Positions 49,543-59,844 of a stretch of DNA of 64,000 nt are shown here, piece by piece; positions within the stretch are counted from its first letter, which is position 1, and the number at the start of each line of letters is the position of its first letter. Made by a program: the position numbers and the translations under genes. The stretch comes from Streptomyces erythrochromogenes. Its GTDB lineage: Bacteria; Actinomycetota; Actinomycetes; Streptomycetales; Streptomycetaceae. Location: positions 2,976,001 through 3,040,000 of the forward strand of contig NZ_CP108036.1 in NCBI RefSeq assembly GCF_036170895.1. The letters are read 5' to 3'. Under the pieces are notes generated by a model. That model ran no database searches. It was not told the DNA's origin and was given only the letters and a program-made list of their open reading frames with translations.

Positions 49543-50328
49543 GTGGAAGTTGTCATCGTCCCGGACGCCAAGGCAGGCGGCGAGCTCATCGCGGAGGCCA
49601 TGGCGGCCCTGGTGCGCCGCAAGCCCGACGCCCTGCTCGGCGTGGCGACCGGCTCTACCCCGCTGCCCGTCTACGAGGCCCTCACGCGCAAGGTCGGGGC
49701 GGGTGAGGTCGACGCCTCCGCGGCCCGGATATGCCAGCTCGACGAGTACGTCGGCCTGCCGGCCGGGCACCCCGAGTCCTACCGCGCCGTCGTCCTGCGC
49801 GAGGTCGTCGAGCCCCTCGGTCTGACCGAGGCGTCCTTCATGGGCCCCGACGGTTCGGCCGAGGACATCGTCGCCGCGTGCGAGGCCTACGACCGGGCCC
49901 TGGCCGAGGCCGGCGGTGTGGACCTCCAGCTGCTGGGGATCGGCACGGACGGGCACATCGGCTTCAACGAGCCCTGCTCGTCCCTGGCCTCGCGCACCCG
50001 CATCAAGACGCTGACGGAGCAGACCCGCGTGGACAACGCGCGCTTCTTCGACGACGACCTGGAGCAGGTGCCGCACCACGTCATCACCCAGGGCATCGGC
50101 ACCATCCTCGACGCCCGCCACCTGGTGCTGCTGGCCACTGGCGAGGGCAAGGCCGAGGCCGTCGCGCAGACCGTCGAGGGTCCGCTGTCCGCCCTGGTAC
50201 CGGCGTCCGCGCTGCAGTTGCACCGCCACGCGACCGTCGTCGTGGACGAGGCCGCCGCCTCGAAGCTCAAGCTGGCCGACTACTTCCGCCACACCTACGC
50301 CAACAAGCCGTCCTGGCAGGGGCTGTAG
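49543..50328 (+). CDS. nagB: Glucosamine-6-phosphate deaminase
   Basis: A 261-residue NagB protein. VATGSTPLPVYEAL binds phosphate, LDEYVGLP holds the catalytic Asp, and LLGIGTDGHIGFNEP is the family signature. It converts glucosamine-6-phosphate to fructose-6-phosphate and ammonia, feeding aminosugars into glycolysis. Its substrate is the known DasR effector. GTG 49543 has a weak GGCAGG site. The adjacent dre site places it under DasR. Confidence 0.96.
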   Translation: MEVVIVPDAKAGGELIAEAMAALVRRKPDALLGVATGSTPLPVYEALTRKVGAGEVDASAARICQLDEYVGLPAGHPESYRAVVLREVVEPLGLTEASFMGPDGSAEDIVAACEAYDRALAEAGGVDLQLLGIGTDGHIGFNEPCSSLASRTRIKTLTEQTRVDNARFFDDDLEQVPHHVITQGIGTILDARHLVLLATGEGKAEAVAQTVEGPLSALVPASALQLHRHATVVVDEAAASKLKLADYFRHTYANKPSWQGL

Positions 50329-50344
50329 TCCCCGACAGCGGGCG

Positions 50345-50380
50345 AAGGGCCGGGCACTCCCTCGGGGGAGCCCGGCCCTT
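50345..50380 (+). terminator. Terminator after nagB
   Basis: AAGGGCCGGGC pairs with GCCCGGCCCTT, with further inner pairing ACTCCC/GGGAG. Confidence 0.88.
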
Positions 50381-50392
50381 GCGCGTACGCGG

Positions 50393-50433
50393 CGGAGCCG
50401 GGCACCACCCCTGTGACAAGGTGCCCGGCTCCG
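50393..50433 (-). terminator. Terminator after the GH3 gene
   Basis: CGGAGCCGGGCACC and its exact complement around a 13-base loop, 14 bases past the minus-strand stop. Confidence 0.88.
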
Positions 50434-50446
50434 GTTCCGCGGCGCG

Positions 50447-51949
50447 TCACACCCCCGTGACGGCCCCCGCGACGACCTCGGCGGCGGCGCGGCCGCAGAC
50501 GCGCGCGGCGCCGTGCGTGGCGATGTGCAGGGCCCCGCGCGGCTCGGCGCGCGGCAGCCCCATCTCGACGACCACCGTGTCCGGCCGGGCCTCGACCAGG
50601 TCGTCCAGCACCTCGGTCATCCACGGGTGGCGGTGCGCGTCCCGGACCACCGCGACGACGGTGCGCTCCCCCGCGGCGGCCAGGATCTCCCCGGCCGTGG
50701 CGCCCTGCGGGTAGAGGCCCGAAGCGGTGCCGGGCAGCAGCTCGGCCAGCTCGGCGGCCGGGCCCCACGGAGTCTCGTCGCCGACGGCGATGTTCGCGAC
50801 CGGGGTCAGGGTCGCGACGTACGGGCCGGTCAGCGGGCCCGCCGAGCCGGTGACGACGAGGGCCCGGCGGGCGGCGGTCAGGCCGATGCCGGACGCGCGG
50901 CTCCCCTCCGGCCGCGCGTCCGGCCGGGCCCCCAGGGTCCACGCGGCCAGCGCACGGACCCGGGCGGCGGCGTCGGCGAGCCGATCCTGCGGGAGCGTGC
51001 CCTCGCGTACGGCCGCGACCAGCGCGTCGCGCAGCCGCAGGACGGTGTCCTCGTCGGCGAGTCCGCCGCCGACGCAGATGGCGTCGGCGCCCGCCGCGAT
51101 GGCCAGGACCGAGCCGCGCTCGATCCCGTACGTCCCGGCGATGGCGTGCATCTCCATGCCGTCGGTGACGATGAGGCCCTCGTAGCCGAGCTCCTTGCGC
51201 AGCAGGCCGGTCAGGATCTGCGGGCTGAGCGTGGCCGGGCGGGTCGGGTCGAGGGCGGGCACCAGGATGTGGGCGCTCATCACGGCCTTCGTCCCGGCCT
51301 CGATGGCGGCCTTGAACGGTACGAGTTCCCGTGCGGCGAGGGTGTCGAGGTCCACGTCGATGCGCGGCAGGGCGTGGTGGGAGTCGACGTTGGTGTCGCC
51401 GTGGCCCGGGAAGTGCTTGGTGCAGGCGGCGACGCCGGCGGCCTGGAGGCCCTCGACGTAGGCGGCGGTGTGCCGGGCGGCGAGGTGGGTGTCGGCACCG
51501 AAGGACCGTACGCCGATGACCGGGTTGTCCGGGTTGGAGTTGACGTCGGCGGAGGGGGCCCAGTTGAGGTTGACCCCGCACTCGGCGAGGCGGCGGCCCA
51601 GCTCGTGGGCGACGTCCCGGGTCAGGCGGGTGTCGTCGACGGCACCGAGGGCCAGGTTGCCCGGGAAGGACGAGCCGCCCCGGACCTCCAGGCGGGTGAC
51701 GTCACCGCCCTCCTCGTCGATGGCGACGAGCACGTCGTCACGTTCGGCGCGCAGCTGCGCGGTCAGCGCGGCCAGCTGCTCGGGCGAGGCGATGTTGCGG
51801 CCGAACAGGCCCACCGAGGTGAGGCCTTCGCCGATCCTGCGGAGCAGCCAGGCCGGGGCGGTGGTGCCCTCGAAGCCGGGCTGGAGGACGGCGAGGGCGT
51901 CGCGGGTCACCTCGTCGGAGGCGGTGGCGCGGTGCGCAAGGACAGTCAT
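50447..51949 (-). CDS. nagZ: GH3 beta-N-acetylglucosaminidase (NagZ-like)
   Basis: A 500-residue GH3 enzyme. KHFPGHGDTNVDSHHALP is the NagZ His/Asp loop and VTDGMEMHAI contains the nucleophile Asp. An extra C-terminal domain of about 150 residues extends it beyond minimal NagZ. No signal peptide, so it acts inside the cell. As last gene of the dasABC cluster it should split imported chitobiose-type sugars. It starts 7 bp after the dasC stop, with AAGGGATGA as ribosome site. The nagZ symbol is by motif; streptomycete papers treat it as the das-linked hexosaminidase. Confidence 0.88.
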   Translation of the reverse strand: MTVLAHRATASDEVTRDALAVLQPGFEGTTAPAWLLRRIGEGLTSVGLFGRNIASPEQLAALTAQLRAERDDVLVAIDEEGGDVTRLEVRGGSSFPGNLALGAVDDTRLTRDVAHELGRRLAECGVNLNWAPSADVNSNPDNPVIGVRSFGADTHLAARHTAAYVEGLQAAGVAACTKHFPGHGDTNVDSHHALPRIDVDLDTLAARELVPFKAAIEAGTKAVMSAHILVPALDPTRPATLSPQILTGLLRKELGYEGLIVTDGMEMHAIAGTYGIERGSVLAIAAGADAICVGGGLADEDTVLRLRDALVAAVREGTLPQDRLADAAARVRALAAWTLGARPDARPEGSRASGIGLTAARRALVVTGSAGPLTGPYVATLTPVANIAVGDETPWGPAAELAELLPGTASGLYPQGATAGEILAAAGERTVVAVVRDAHRHPWMTEVLDDLVEARPDTVVVEMGLPRAEPRGALHIATHGAARVCGRAAAEVVAGAVTGV

Positions 51950-51956
51950 GACGGCG

Positions 51957-52853
51957 TCATCCCTTCACGGCGCCGGCGGTCATGCCGCCGACTGCCTTGC
52001 GCTGGAGGAAGATGAAGATGAGCAGGACCGGGACCGCGAAGAGCGAGGAAGCGGCCATGGTGGCGCCCCAGTCGTTGCCGAAGGCGGACATGAACTCGGT
52101 CAGCCACAGGGGCAGGGTCTGCGCGGTCTTGTCCTTGTTGAGGATCAGGACCATGGCGAACTCGTTCCAGGCGGTGATGAAGCCGAAGAGCGAGGTGGAC
52201 ATCAGGCCGGGGGCCAGCAGCGGGAAGATCACCTTGCGGAAGGCCTGGCCGCGGGTGCAGCCGTCGATCTGGGCGGCCTCCTCCAGGGTCACCGGGACGG
52301 CGGCGATGAAGCCGCGCAGGGTCCAGATGGTGAAGGGGAGGATCATCACGAAGTAGATGGCGGTCAGCAGCGGGAGGCTGTTCAGCAGCTCGCCGTCGCG
52401 GGCGATCATGTACATCGCGATGACCATGACCTCCCAGGGGGCCATCTGGGCCATCATCACGGTGAGGACCAGGCCCTTGCGGCCCTTGAACCTCATGCGG
52501 GCGATGGCGAAGCTCGCGGCGAGGGCGACGAGCAGGGCCAGCACCACGGCGCCGACGGTGACCAGGACGCTGTTGGTGACGTACGTCCAGAAGTTCTCGA
52601 CCCCGGTGGCCTTGCCGAAGTTGTCCAGCGTCGGCGTGAAGACGAAGACGGGGTCCTTCGTGAGCATCTGGTCGGCCGGCTTGAGGGCCGACGAGAACAT
52701 CCAGTACACGGGGAAGACGAAGACCAGGGCGAGCAGGAGCGCGCCGAGGTTCTTGGCCACGGCTCCGGGGCGCACCGGGCGGCGGGTACGGAGCTGCTGT
52801 GCGGGCCCCTCGGGAGCCGCGGGCTTCGGGGCGGTGGTCGTGCTCGTGCTCAC
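51957..52853 (-). CDS. dasC: Chitobiose ABC transporter permease DasC
   Basis: A 298-residue MalG-type permease with six hydrophobic segments and the EAAxxDG loop read here as EEAAQIDGCTRGQAFRKVIF. GTG 52853 overlaps the dasB stop as GTGA. It forms the membrane channel with DasB for the N,N'-diacetylchitobiose importer. Confidence 0.93.
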   Translation of the reverse strand: MSTSTTTAPKPAAPEGPAQQLRTRRPVRPGAVAKNLGALLLALVFVFPVYWMFSSALKPADQMLTKDPVFVFTPTLDNFGKATGVENFWTYVTNSVLVTVGAVVLALLVALAASFAIARMRFKGRKGLVLTVMMAQMAPWEVMVIAMYMIARDGELLNSLPLLTAIYFVMILPFTIWTLRGFIAAVPVTLEEAAQIDGCTRGQAFRKVIFPLLAPGLMSTSLFGFITAWNEFAMVLILNKDKTAQTLPLWLTEFMSAFGNDWGATMAASSLFAVPVLLIFIFLQRKAVGGMTAGAVKG

Positions 52854-53869
52854 TGCTCCTCCTCCTGCTTCAGGATCAGGCGGAAGTAGAAGGACATGAC
52901 GATCACGAGGATCACGATCGTCAGGACGGAGATCGCGGCGGCGAGGCCGTAGTGGGCCTGGCTCTGGCCCTCGACGTAGGCGAAGACCGGCAGGATCTCG
53001 GAGGCGCGGTCCGGGCCGCCCTTGTTCATCGCGTAGACCTGGGTGAAGGCCTTGAACACCCAGATCACCTCAAGGAAGGTGGTGATGAGGAAGAAGGGCT
53101 TCAGGTTCGGGAAAACGATCTTCCAGAAGGTCTGCCAGCCGTTGGCGCCGTCCATGCGGGCGGCCTCGTACAGCTCGGCGCCGACCGTGGTGAGGCCGGC
53201 GTACATGTTGAGGGCGACGAAGGGGATGGAGCCCCAGACCACCAGGATCGTGACGATCACCATGGTGGAGAGGCCGGTCTCCATCCAGTTGTGCTGTTCG
53301 TAGCCGGAGAAGCCGGCGGTGCGCATGACCCAGTTCATGACGCCGAACTGCTCGTCGAACAGCCAGCGGAAGACCTGTACCGAGGCGACGATCGGCATGG
53401 CCCAGGCCATCACCAGCGCCATCGACAAAACCAGGCGCATCTTCGTGCCGAGCTTGTTCAGCAGGATGCCGATGAGGCTTCCCAGCACCATGATCAGCGC
53501 GACGTTGGCCAGCGTGAAGGCGAAGCTGCGGACGACGACGGTCCAGAAGGCCGAGTCACCGAGGAGCTCGGTGTAGTTGTCGAGTCCCGCGAAGGGGTAC
53601 TTCCGCTGGATGAACTCGACCTTGTTGATGTCCTGGAGGGACAGGATCACGTTCTTGATCAGCGGGTACAGCAGGAGCGTCGCGAGGGCGAGCACCGCGG
53701 GTGCGACCAGCAGATAGGGCAGCCACCCCGAGGGGAGCGACTTCCTGCCTCCGCGAGGCGGCGTATGGCTGGCGCCGGTTGCTGGGGCCGGCGTCTGGGG
53801 CCGTCCGGCGGACTTCGGTGGTGCGTCCTGTGGAGCGCTGGTCACCGCTCCCTGGGAGTGCACGGTCAT
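52850..53869 (-). CDS. dasB: Chitobiose ABC transporter permease DasB
   Basis: A 339-residue MalF-type permease. A cytoplasmic Pro/Ala-rich start of about 45 residues is followed by six hydrophobic segments. The coupling loop reads YEAARMDGANGWQTFWKIVF. ATG 53869 has GAGGAAG upstream. 127 bp separate it from dasA, where no clear terminator was seen. Confidence 0.93.
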   Translation of the reverse strand: MTVHSQGAVTSAPQDAPPKSAGRPQTPAPATGASHTPPRGGRKSLPSGWLPYLLVAPAVLALATLLLYPLIKNVILSLQDINKVEFIQRKYPFAGLDNYTELLGDSAFWTVVVRSFAFTLANVALIMVLGSLIGILLNKLGTKMRLVLSMALVMAWAMPIVASVQVFRWLFDEQFGVMNWVMRTAGFSGYEQHNWMETGLSTMVIVTILVVWGSIPFVALNMYAGLTTVGAELYEAARMDGANGWQTFWKIVFPNLKPFFLITTFLEVIWVFKAFTQVYAMNKGGPDRASEILPVFAYVEGQSQAHYGLAAAISVLTIVILVIVMSFYFRLILKQEEEQ

Positions 53870-53996
53870 GGCTTGGCTTCCTCGCGGTTGACTGTGGAGT
53901 CAAATGCGCGACCGGGGGCGCGGCGGGTGTCCGGGCACCTGCCGCACTCCCCGGTGCGTTCACACTGCTGGGTCGTGCGGGTACTGCGGGGCGGGA

Positions 53997-55277
53997 CTAC
54001 TTGTTGATGCGCTTGGCGATCTCCGCGTCCGCCTCGGCACCGGCCTTGGCCGCGTCCTCACCCTTCAGGACCTTGGTCATGAACTCCTTGATGGGGTTCG
54101 GCTCGGTCTCGACGTTCGCCCAGCCCGCAGTGACCGGGGTGATCTTGCCGTTGACGCCGGCCTTGCCCATGGCCTCGGCGAAGGAGCCCGCGGCGGGGGT
54201 GAAGTTGGCCGCGGCCTGGTTCGGGAGCAGCGCGCCCTTGGTCTCGGCGGCGTACTTGGTCATCTGGTCCTTGCCGGCGGCGAGGGCCAGCCACTCCTTG
54301 GCGAGCTCCTTGTTCTTGGAGCGCTCGGCCACGGCGAGGTTCGAGCCGCCGAGGAAGACGGTGCTGGTCTTGTCCGCGGTCTTGCCCGGGATCGGGAAGT
54401 AGCCGAAGTCGGCTTCCTTGCCCGCGTCCTTCAGCGCCTTCTCGGCACCGCCGGCCTCCCAGCCGAGACCGATCCAGGAGGCGACGCCGCCCTTGGGGAC
54501 GATGTCGGTGGACTGCTGCGGGTTGGCCTCGTCCTTGTCCTTCGGGGCGGTGGAGTAGGACTGGAGCTTCTTGTAGAACTCCATCGCGGCGCCGGCCTGC
54601 GGGGTCCCGAGGCCGCCCTTCCACTTGGCGCCGTCCTTGACGGCGAGGTCGCCGCCCTCGTCCCAGATGAGGCCGGCGAGGACGTACCAGCTCTGGCCCG
54701 GGAGGTAGATGGGCTGGGTGGCCGGGTCGGCCGCCTTCAGCTTCTCCAGGCCGGCGATCCACTCGTCGCGGGTGGTGGGCGGGGTGACGCCGGCCTTGGC
54801 GAAGGCCTTCTTGTCGTAGACGACGACGCGGTTGGCGGCGTACCAGGGGGCGGAGTAGAGCTTGCCGTCGACCTCGGCCGAGGCGAGCATGCTCTTCTGC
54901 CAGGCGTCGGCGCCGAGGGCGGCCTTGTCCTTCGTCAGGTCGGCGAGACCGCCGGTGACCGCGTAGCCGGCGGTCTGGGTGTTGCCGAGCTCAAGAACGT
55001 CCGGAGGGTTGTTCTCGGAGAGGGCCGTGGTGACCTTCTCCTGGATGCCGGTCCACTTCTGCTCCTCGACCTTGACCGTCACACCGGGGTGCTTGGCCGA
55101 GAACTCCTTGTTGACCTCGTCGATCCAGGCCTTCGGCGCGGAGCCGTCCATGACCCAGACGGTGATCTCCTTGGGACCCGCGTCGGCCTTGGCCTTGTCG
55201 TCGTCCCCATTGCCACACGCCGCGAGTCCGACCATCATGCCCGCGACACCGACCGCCGCGATGAGCTTGCGCTTCAC
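53997..55277 (-). CDS. dasA: Chitobiose-binding lipoprotein DasA
   Basis: A 426-residue family 1 solute-binding protein. The signal peptide ends in lipobox LAAC near residue 20. EITVWVMDGSAPKAWIDEVN and the QPIYLPGQSWYVLAGLIWDEGG region are those of DasA. It captures chitobiose for DasBC. GTG 55277 has GAGGAGG upstream; the longer frame to 55331 lacks a signal peptide. Two dre sites lie 92-132 bp upstream, so DasR controls it. Confidence 0.95.
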   Translation of the reverse strand: MKRKLIAAVGVAGMMVGLAACGNGDDDKAKADAGPKEITVWVMDGSAPKAWIDEVNKEFSAKHPGVTVKVEEQKWTGIQEKVTTALSENNPPDVLELGNTQTAGYAVTGGLADLTKDKAALGADAWQKSMLASAEVDGKLYSAPWYAANRVVVYDKKAFAKAGVTPPTTRDEWIAGLEKLKAADPATQPIYLPGQSWYVLAGLIWDEGGDLAVKDGAKWKGGLGTPQAGAAMEFYKKLQSYSTAPKDKDEANPQQSTDIVPKGGVASWIGLGWEAGGAEKALKDAGKEADFGYFPIPGKTADKTSTVFLGGSNLAVAERSKNKELAKEWLALAAGKDQMTKYAAETKGALLPNQAAANFTPAAGSFAEAMGKAGVNGKITPVTAGWANVETEPNPIKEFMTKVLKGEDAAKAGAEADAEIAKRINK

Positions 55278-55368
55278 GCCACCCTCCTCAGGGATGCCTG
55301 CCTGCACTTCCCTTGCCCGCCGCGGTGACATACGCGAAGTACTGCCGTGGGGCTGGGATCTGATCCAT

Positions 55369-55384
55369 ATTGGTGTAGACCAGT
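55369..55384. promoter_or_regulatory. dre site 1 in the dasA-dasR intergenic region
   Basis: ATTGGTGTAGACCAGT matches the DasR consensus at all but one core base. It is 92 bp before dasA and 144 bp before dasR. Confidence 0.9.
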
Positions 55385-55392
55385 AGCTGGAG

Positions 55393-55408
55393 CTTGGCCT
55401 AGACCTTT
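55393..55408. promoter_or_regulatory. dre site 2 in the dasA-dasR intergenic region
   Basis: CTTGGCCTAGACCTTT is a weaker match, 24 bp (start to start) from the first site. Two sites close together allow cooperative binding. Confidence 0.75.
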
Positions 55409-55527
55409 AGGGGTGTCAAGGGTCTAATGAGCGGGTGCCCGGTCCGTTATCGGACCGACACCTGGGGAGAGAGAAGGCCTGTACCCCCAGTCGTGTCACC
55501 ATGTGACCGCACATATCGGAGGAGCCG

Positions 55528-56331
55528 GTGACGGCAGCGAAACTGGAGTCGGGAAGGCGGGCGGCGATGGCCACCGAAGGGGCACTCACGGAGCCGGACG
55601 GCGGGGCAGCCACTCGCACGGCACGTGTACCCAAGTACTACCGACTCAAGCGGCACTTGCTCGACATGACGGAGACGCTGCCGCCCGGCACCCCGGTACC
55701 GCCGGAGCGCACGCTCGCGGCCGAATTCGACACCTCGCGGACCACGGTCCGCCAGGCCCTCCAGGAACTGGTCGTAGAGGGACGACTGGAGCGGATCCAG
55801 GGCAAAGGCACCTTCGTCGCCAAGCCCAAGGTCTCCCAGGCCCTGCAACTGACCTCCTACACGGAGGACATGCGGGCCCAGGGCCTGGAGCCGACCTCGC
55901 AGCTCCTCGACATCGGCTACGTGACCGCGGACGACACCCTCGCCGGACTACTCAAGATCAACACCGGGGGGCGGGTGCTGCGCATCGAGCGGCTGCGCCT
56001 GGCCAGCGGCGAGCCGATGGCCATCGAGACCACGCACCTCTCGGCCAAGCGCTTCCCCGCGCTGCGCCGGTCGCTCGCCAAGTACACCTCCCTCTACACC
56101 GCCCTCGCCGAGGTGTACGACGTCCACCTGGCGGAGGCCGAGGAGACGATCGAGACCTCGCTGGCCACCCCGCGCGAGGCCGGCCTGCTCGGCACCGACG
56201 TCGGGCTGCCGATGCTGATGCTCTCCCGGCACTCCCTGGACGCCGACGGCGAACCGGTGGAGTGGGTGCGGTCGGTGTACCGCGGCGACCGCTACAAGTT
56301 CGTCGCCAGGCTCAAGCGCCCCGCCGCCTGA
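55528..56331 (+). CDS. dasR: DasR, GntR/HutC-family global repressor
   Basis: A 267-residue HutC-type GntR regulator. Winged helix: [20 protein letters not shown] then [12 protein letters not shown] near residues 55-90. The UTRA ligand domain includes [20 protein letters not shown]. It represses aminosugar uptake and use, and links them to development and antibiotics, until glucosamine-6-phosphate binds. GTG 55528 has GGAGGA upstream; ATG 55567 would give 254 residues, the length I recall for S. coelicolor DasR. Divergent from dasA. Confidence 0.96.
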   Translation: MTAAKLESGRRAAMATEGALTEPDGGAATRTARVPKYYRLKRHLLDMTETLPPGTPVPPERTLAAEFDTSRTTVRQALQELVVEGRLERIQGKGTFVAKPKVSQALQLTSYTEDMRAQGLEPTSQLLDIGYVTADDTLAGLLKINTGGRVLRIERLRLASGEPMAIETTHLSAKRFPALRRSLAKYTSLYTALAEVYDVHLAEAEETIETSLATPREAGLLGTDVGLPMLMLSRHSLDADGEPVEWVRSVYRGDRYKFVARLKRPAA

Positions 56332-56457
56332 CACCCGTGACCCCGCCCCGCGCACCGGAATTCCGAGACCGGAATGCGGACGGGGTCTTACGTTCACCAG
56401 GCAATCCCCCGTAGATTCCGCCTGCTTACGCAGATGATCGACGAGGGGACCAGGATC

Positions 56458-58676
<2,219 letters not shown>

Positions 58677-58680
<4 letters not shown>

Positions 58681-58874
58681 GCACCGTACGGAGCGTGCTG
58701 GCCAGGGCCAGGTTCTACGTACGGGAGTTCTCCGGGGAGGCCGCGTACGACCGGTACGTCGCCCACGCCCGCTCCCACGACCCGGACGCGGAGGTCCTCA
58801 CCCGCCGCGCCTTCGAACGCGCCCGCACGGACGCCCGCGAGGCGGACCCCCGCGAGGGCTTCCGCTGCTGCTGA
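58677..58874 (+). CDS. YbdD/YjiX-family small protein
   Basis: A 65-residue protein containing FSGEAAYDRYVAHARSHDPD and ending in EGFRCC. It is the usual small partner encoded after cstA; its role is unknown but it is needed for transport in some relatives. GTG 58677 overlaps the cstA stop. Followed by a strong hairpin. Confidence 0.92.
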
Positions 58875-58881
58875 CACATGC

Positions 58882-58916
58882 GAAGGGCCCCGCCGCACGA
58901 CGCGGCGGGGCCCTTC
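58882..58916 (+). terminator. Terminator after cstA-ybdD
   Basis: 15-bp perfect stem GAAGGGCCCCGCCGC with a five-base loop, eight bases past the stop. Confidence 0.92.
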
Positions 58917-59039
58917 GGCGTCCTCAGCGCACCCCGTCCTCGAGGGGCTCGGTCTGAAGGGTGCGGCCGACGGGGTCGGGGCGGTGCTGCCCCCGACGAC
59001 GGCGCCGGGCCCCGACACCCGTCCTGCACACTCGACCGC

Positions 59040-59537
59040 ATGGACATGGTGATCAGAACGGCGGTGCCCGCCGACTACGAGACGCTGGGCGAGATCACGG
59101 CGCAGGCCTACCTCGCCGACGGGCACCTGGACTTCAACGAGGACAACGCCTACCTCAACGTGCTCCGCGACGTGGCCGGGCGGGCCGCACTGGCCGAGGT
59201 GCTCGTCGCCGAGCGCGACGGGCAGGTGCTCGGCGGGGTGACCTTCGCCGCACCCGGCAGCCCGCTCGCCGACATCGCCGGCCCGGACGAGGCCGAGTTC
59301 CGGATGCTGGCGGTGGCCCACGCGGCCCGCGGCCAGGGCGCCGGCGAGGCCCTGGTGCGGGCGTGCATCGAGCGTGCGCGGGCCGTCGAGGGCGTCACGG
59401 GCGTCGTCCTCTCCACCCAGCGGAGCATGGCCGGGGCCCACCGGATCTACGCGCGCCTGGGCTTCGTACGCACTCCGGAGCGGGACTGGGCGCCCATCGA
59501 GGGCCTGACACTGCTCACGTATCGACTCAAGCTGTAG
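59040..59537 (+). CDS. GNAT-family N-acetyltransferase
   Basis: A 165-residue acetyltransferase. MLAVAHAARGQGAGEALVRA near residue 95 is the acetyl-CoA loop and AHRIYARLGFVRTPERDW the typical end. Substrate unknown. ATG 59040 has no ribosome site but CACACT 9 bases before, so it may be leaderless; ATG 59046 is the alternative. Confidence 0.87.
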   Translation: MDMVIRTAVPADYETLGEITAQAYLADGHLDFNEDNAYLNVLRDVAGRAALAEVLVAERDGQVLGGVTFAAPGSPLADIAGPDEAEFRMLAVAHAARGQGAGEALVRACIERARAVEGVTGVVLSTQRSMAGAHRIYARLGFVRTPERDWAPIEGLTLLTYRLKL

Positions 59538-59545
59538 CCACGCCG

Positions 59546-59593
59546 ACACAACATGTGGGGGGTCGCGCATCGGCGCCCCCCCACATGTATGCT
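59546..59593 (+). promoter_or_regulatory. Putative pair of NrdR boxes before nrdAB
   Basis: ACATGT occurs at 59551-59556 and 59583-59588, centres exactly 32 bp apart. This is the spacing known for paired NrdR boxes. The first 16-mer, ACACAACATGTGGGGG, fits the enterobacterial consensus at about 11 of 16 positions; the second is poorer. The same bases form a 12-bp perfect stem with a 14-base loop, so a terminator for the GNAT gene is the competing reading. TATGCT at 59588 could be the -10 box. Confidence 0.45.
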
Positions 59594-59600
59594 CATGCCT

Positions 59601-59699
59601 GCTGTCGCCGCAGGGGAATCCGGTGTGAATCCGGAACTGTCCCGCAACGGTATGAAGTGTCCGGCATCCGGACACCAAGTCCGATGACCTGCCGACAGC
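59601..59699 (+). ncRNA. Cobalamin (AdoCbl) riboswitch of the nrdAB operon
   Basis: The conserved core is present: GGGAATCCGGTGTGAATCCGG, then the nearly invariant CCCGCAACGGT, then GTCCGATGACCTGCCGACAGC. The ends GCTGTCG and CGACAGC pair as the closing stem. A 145-base expression platform follows before the nrdA start. Coenzyme B12 would shut off the class Ia reductase so that the B12-dependent class II enzyme takes over, as reported in Streptomyces. Confidence 0.93.
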
Positions 59700-59844
59700 G
59701 CGCCCGGATCGACCGACCCGGGTGCCGACACGTCCGGGCCTCGCGGTTGGGCCGGTGGACGCCGTGCGGTGTGCCCTCCTGCCACGCCCGCATGCGCCCG
59801 CGCCCGCCGCCGATGACCGGGCCGAGCGAGGGAGAGCTCCCGCC

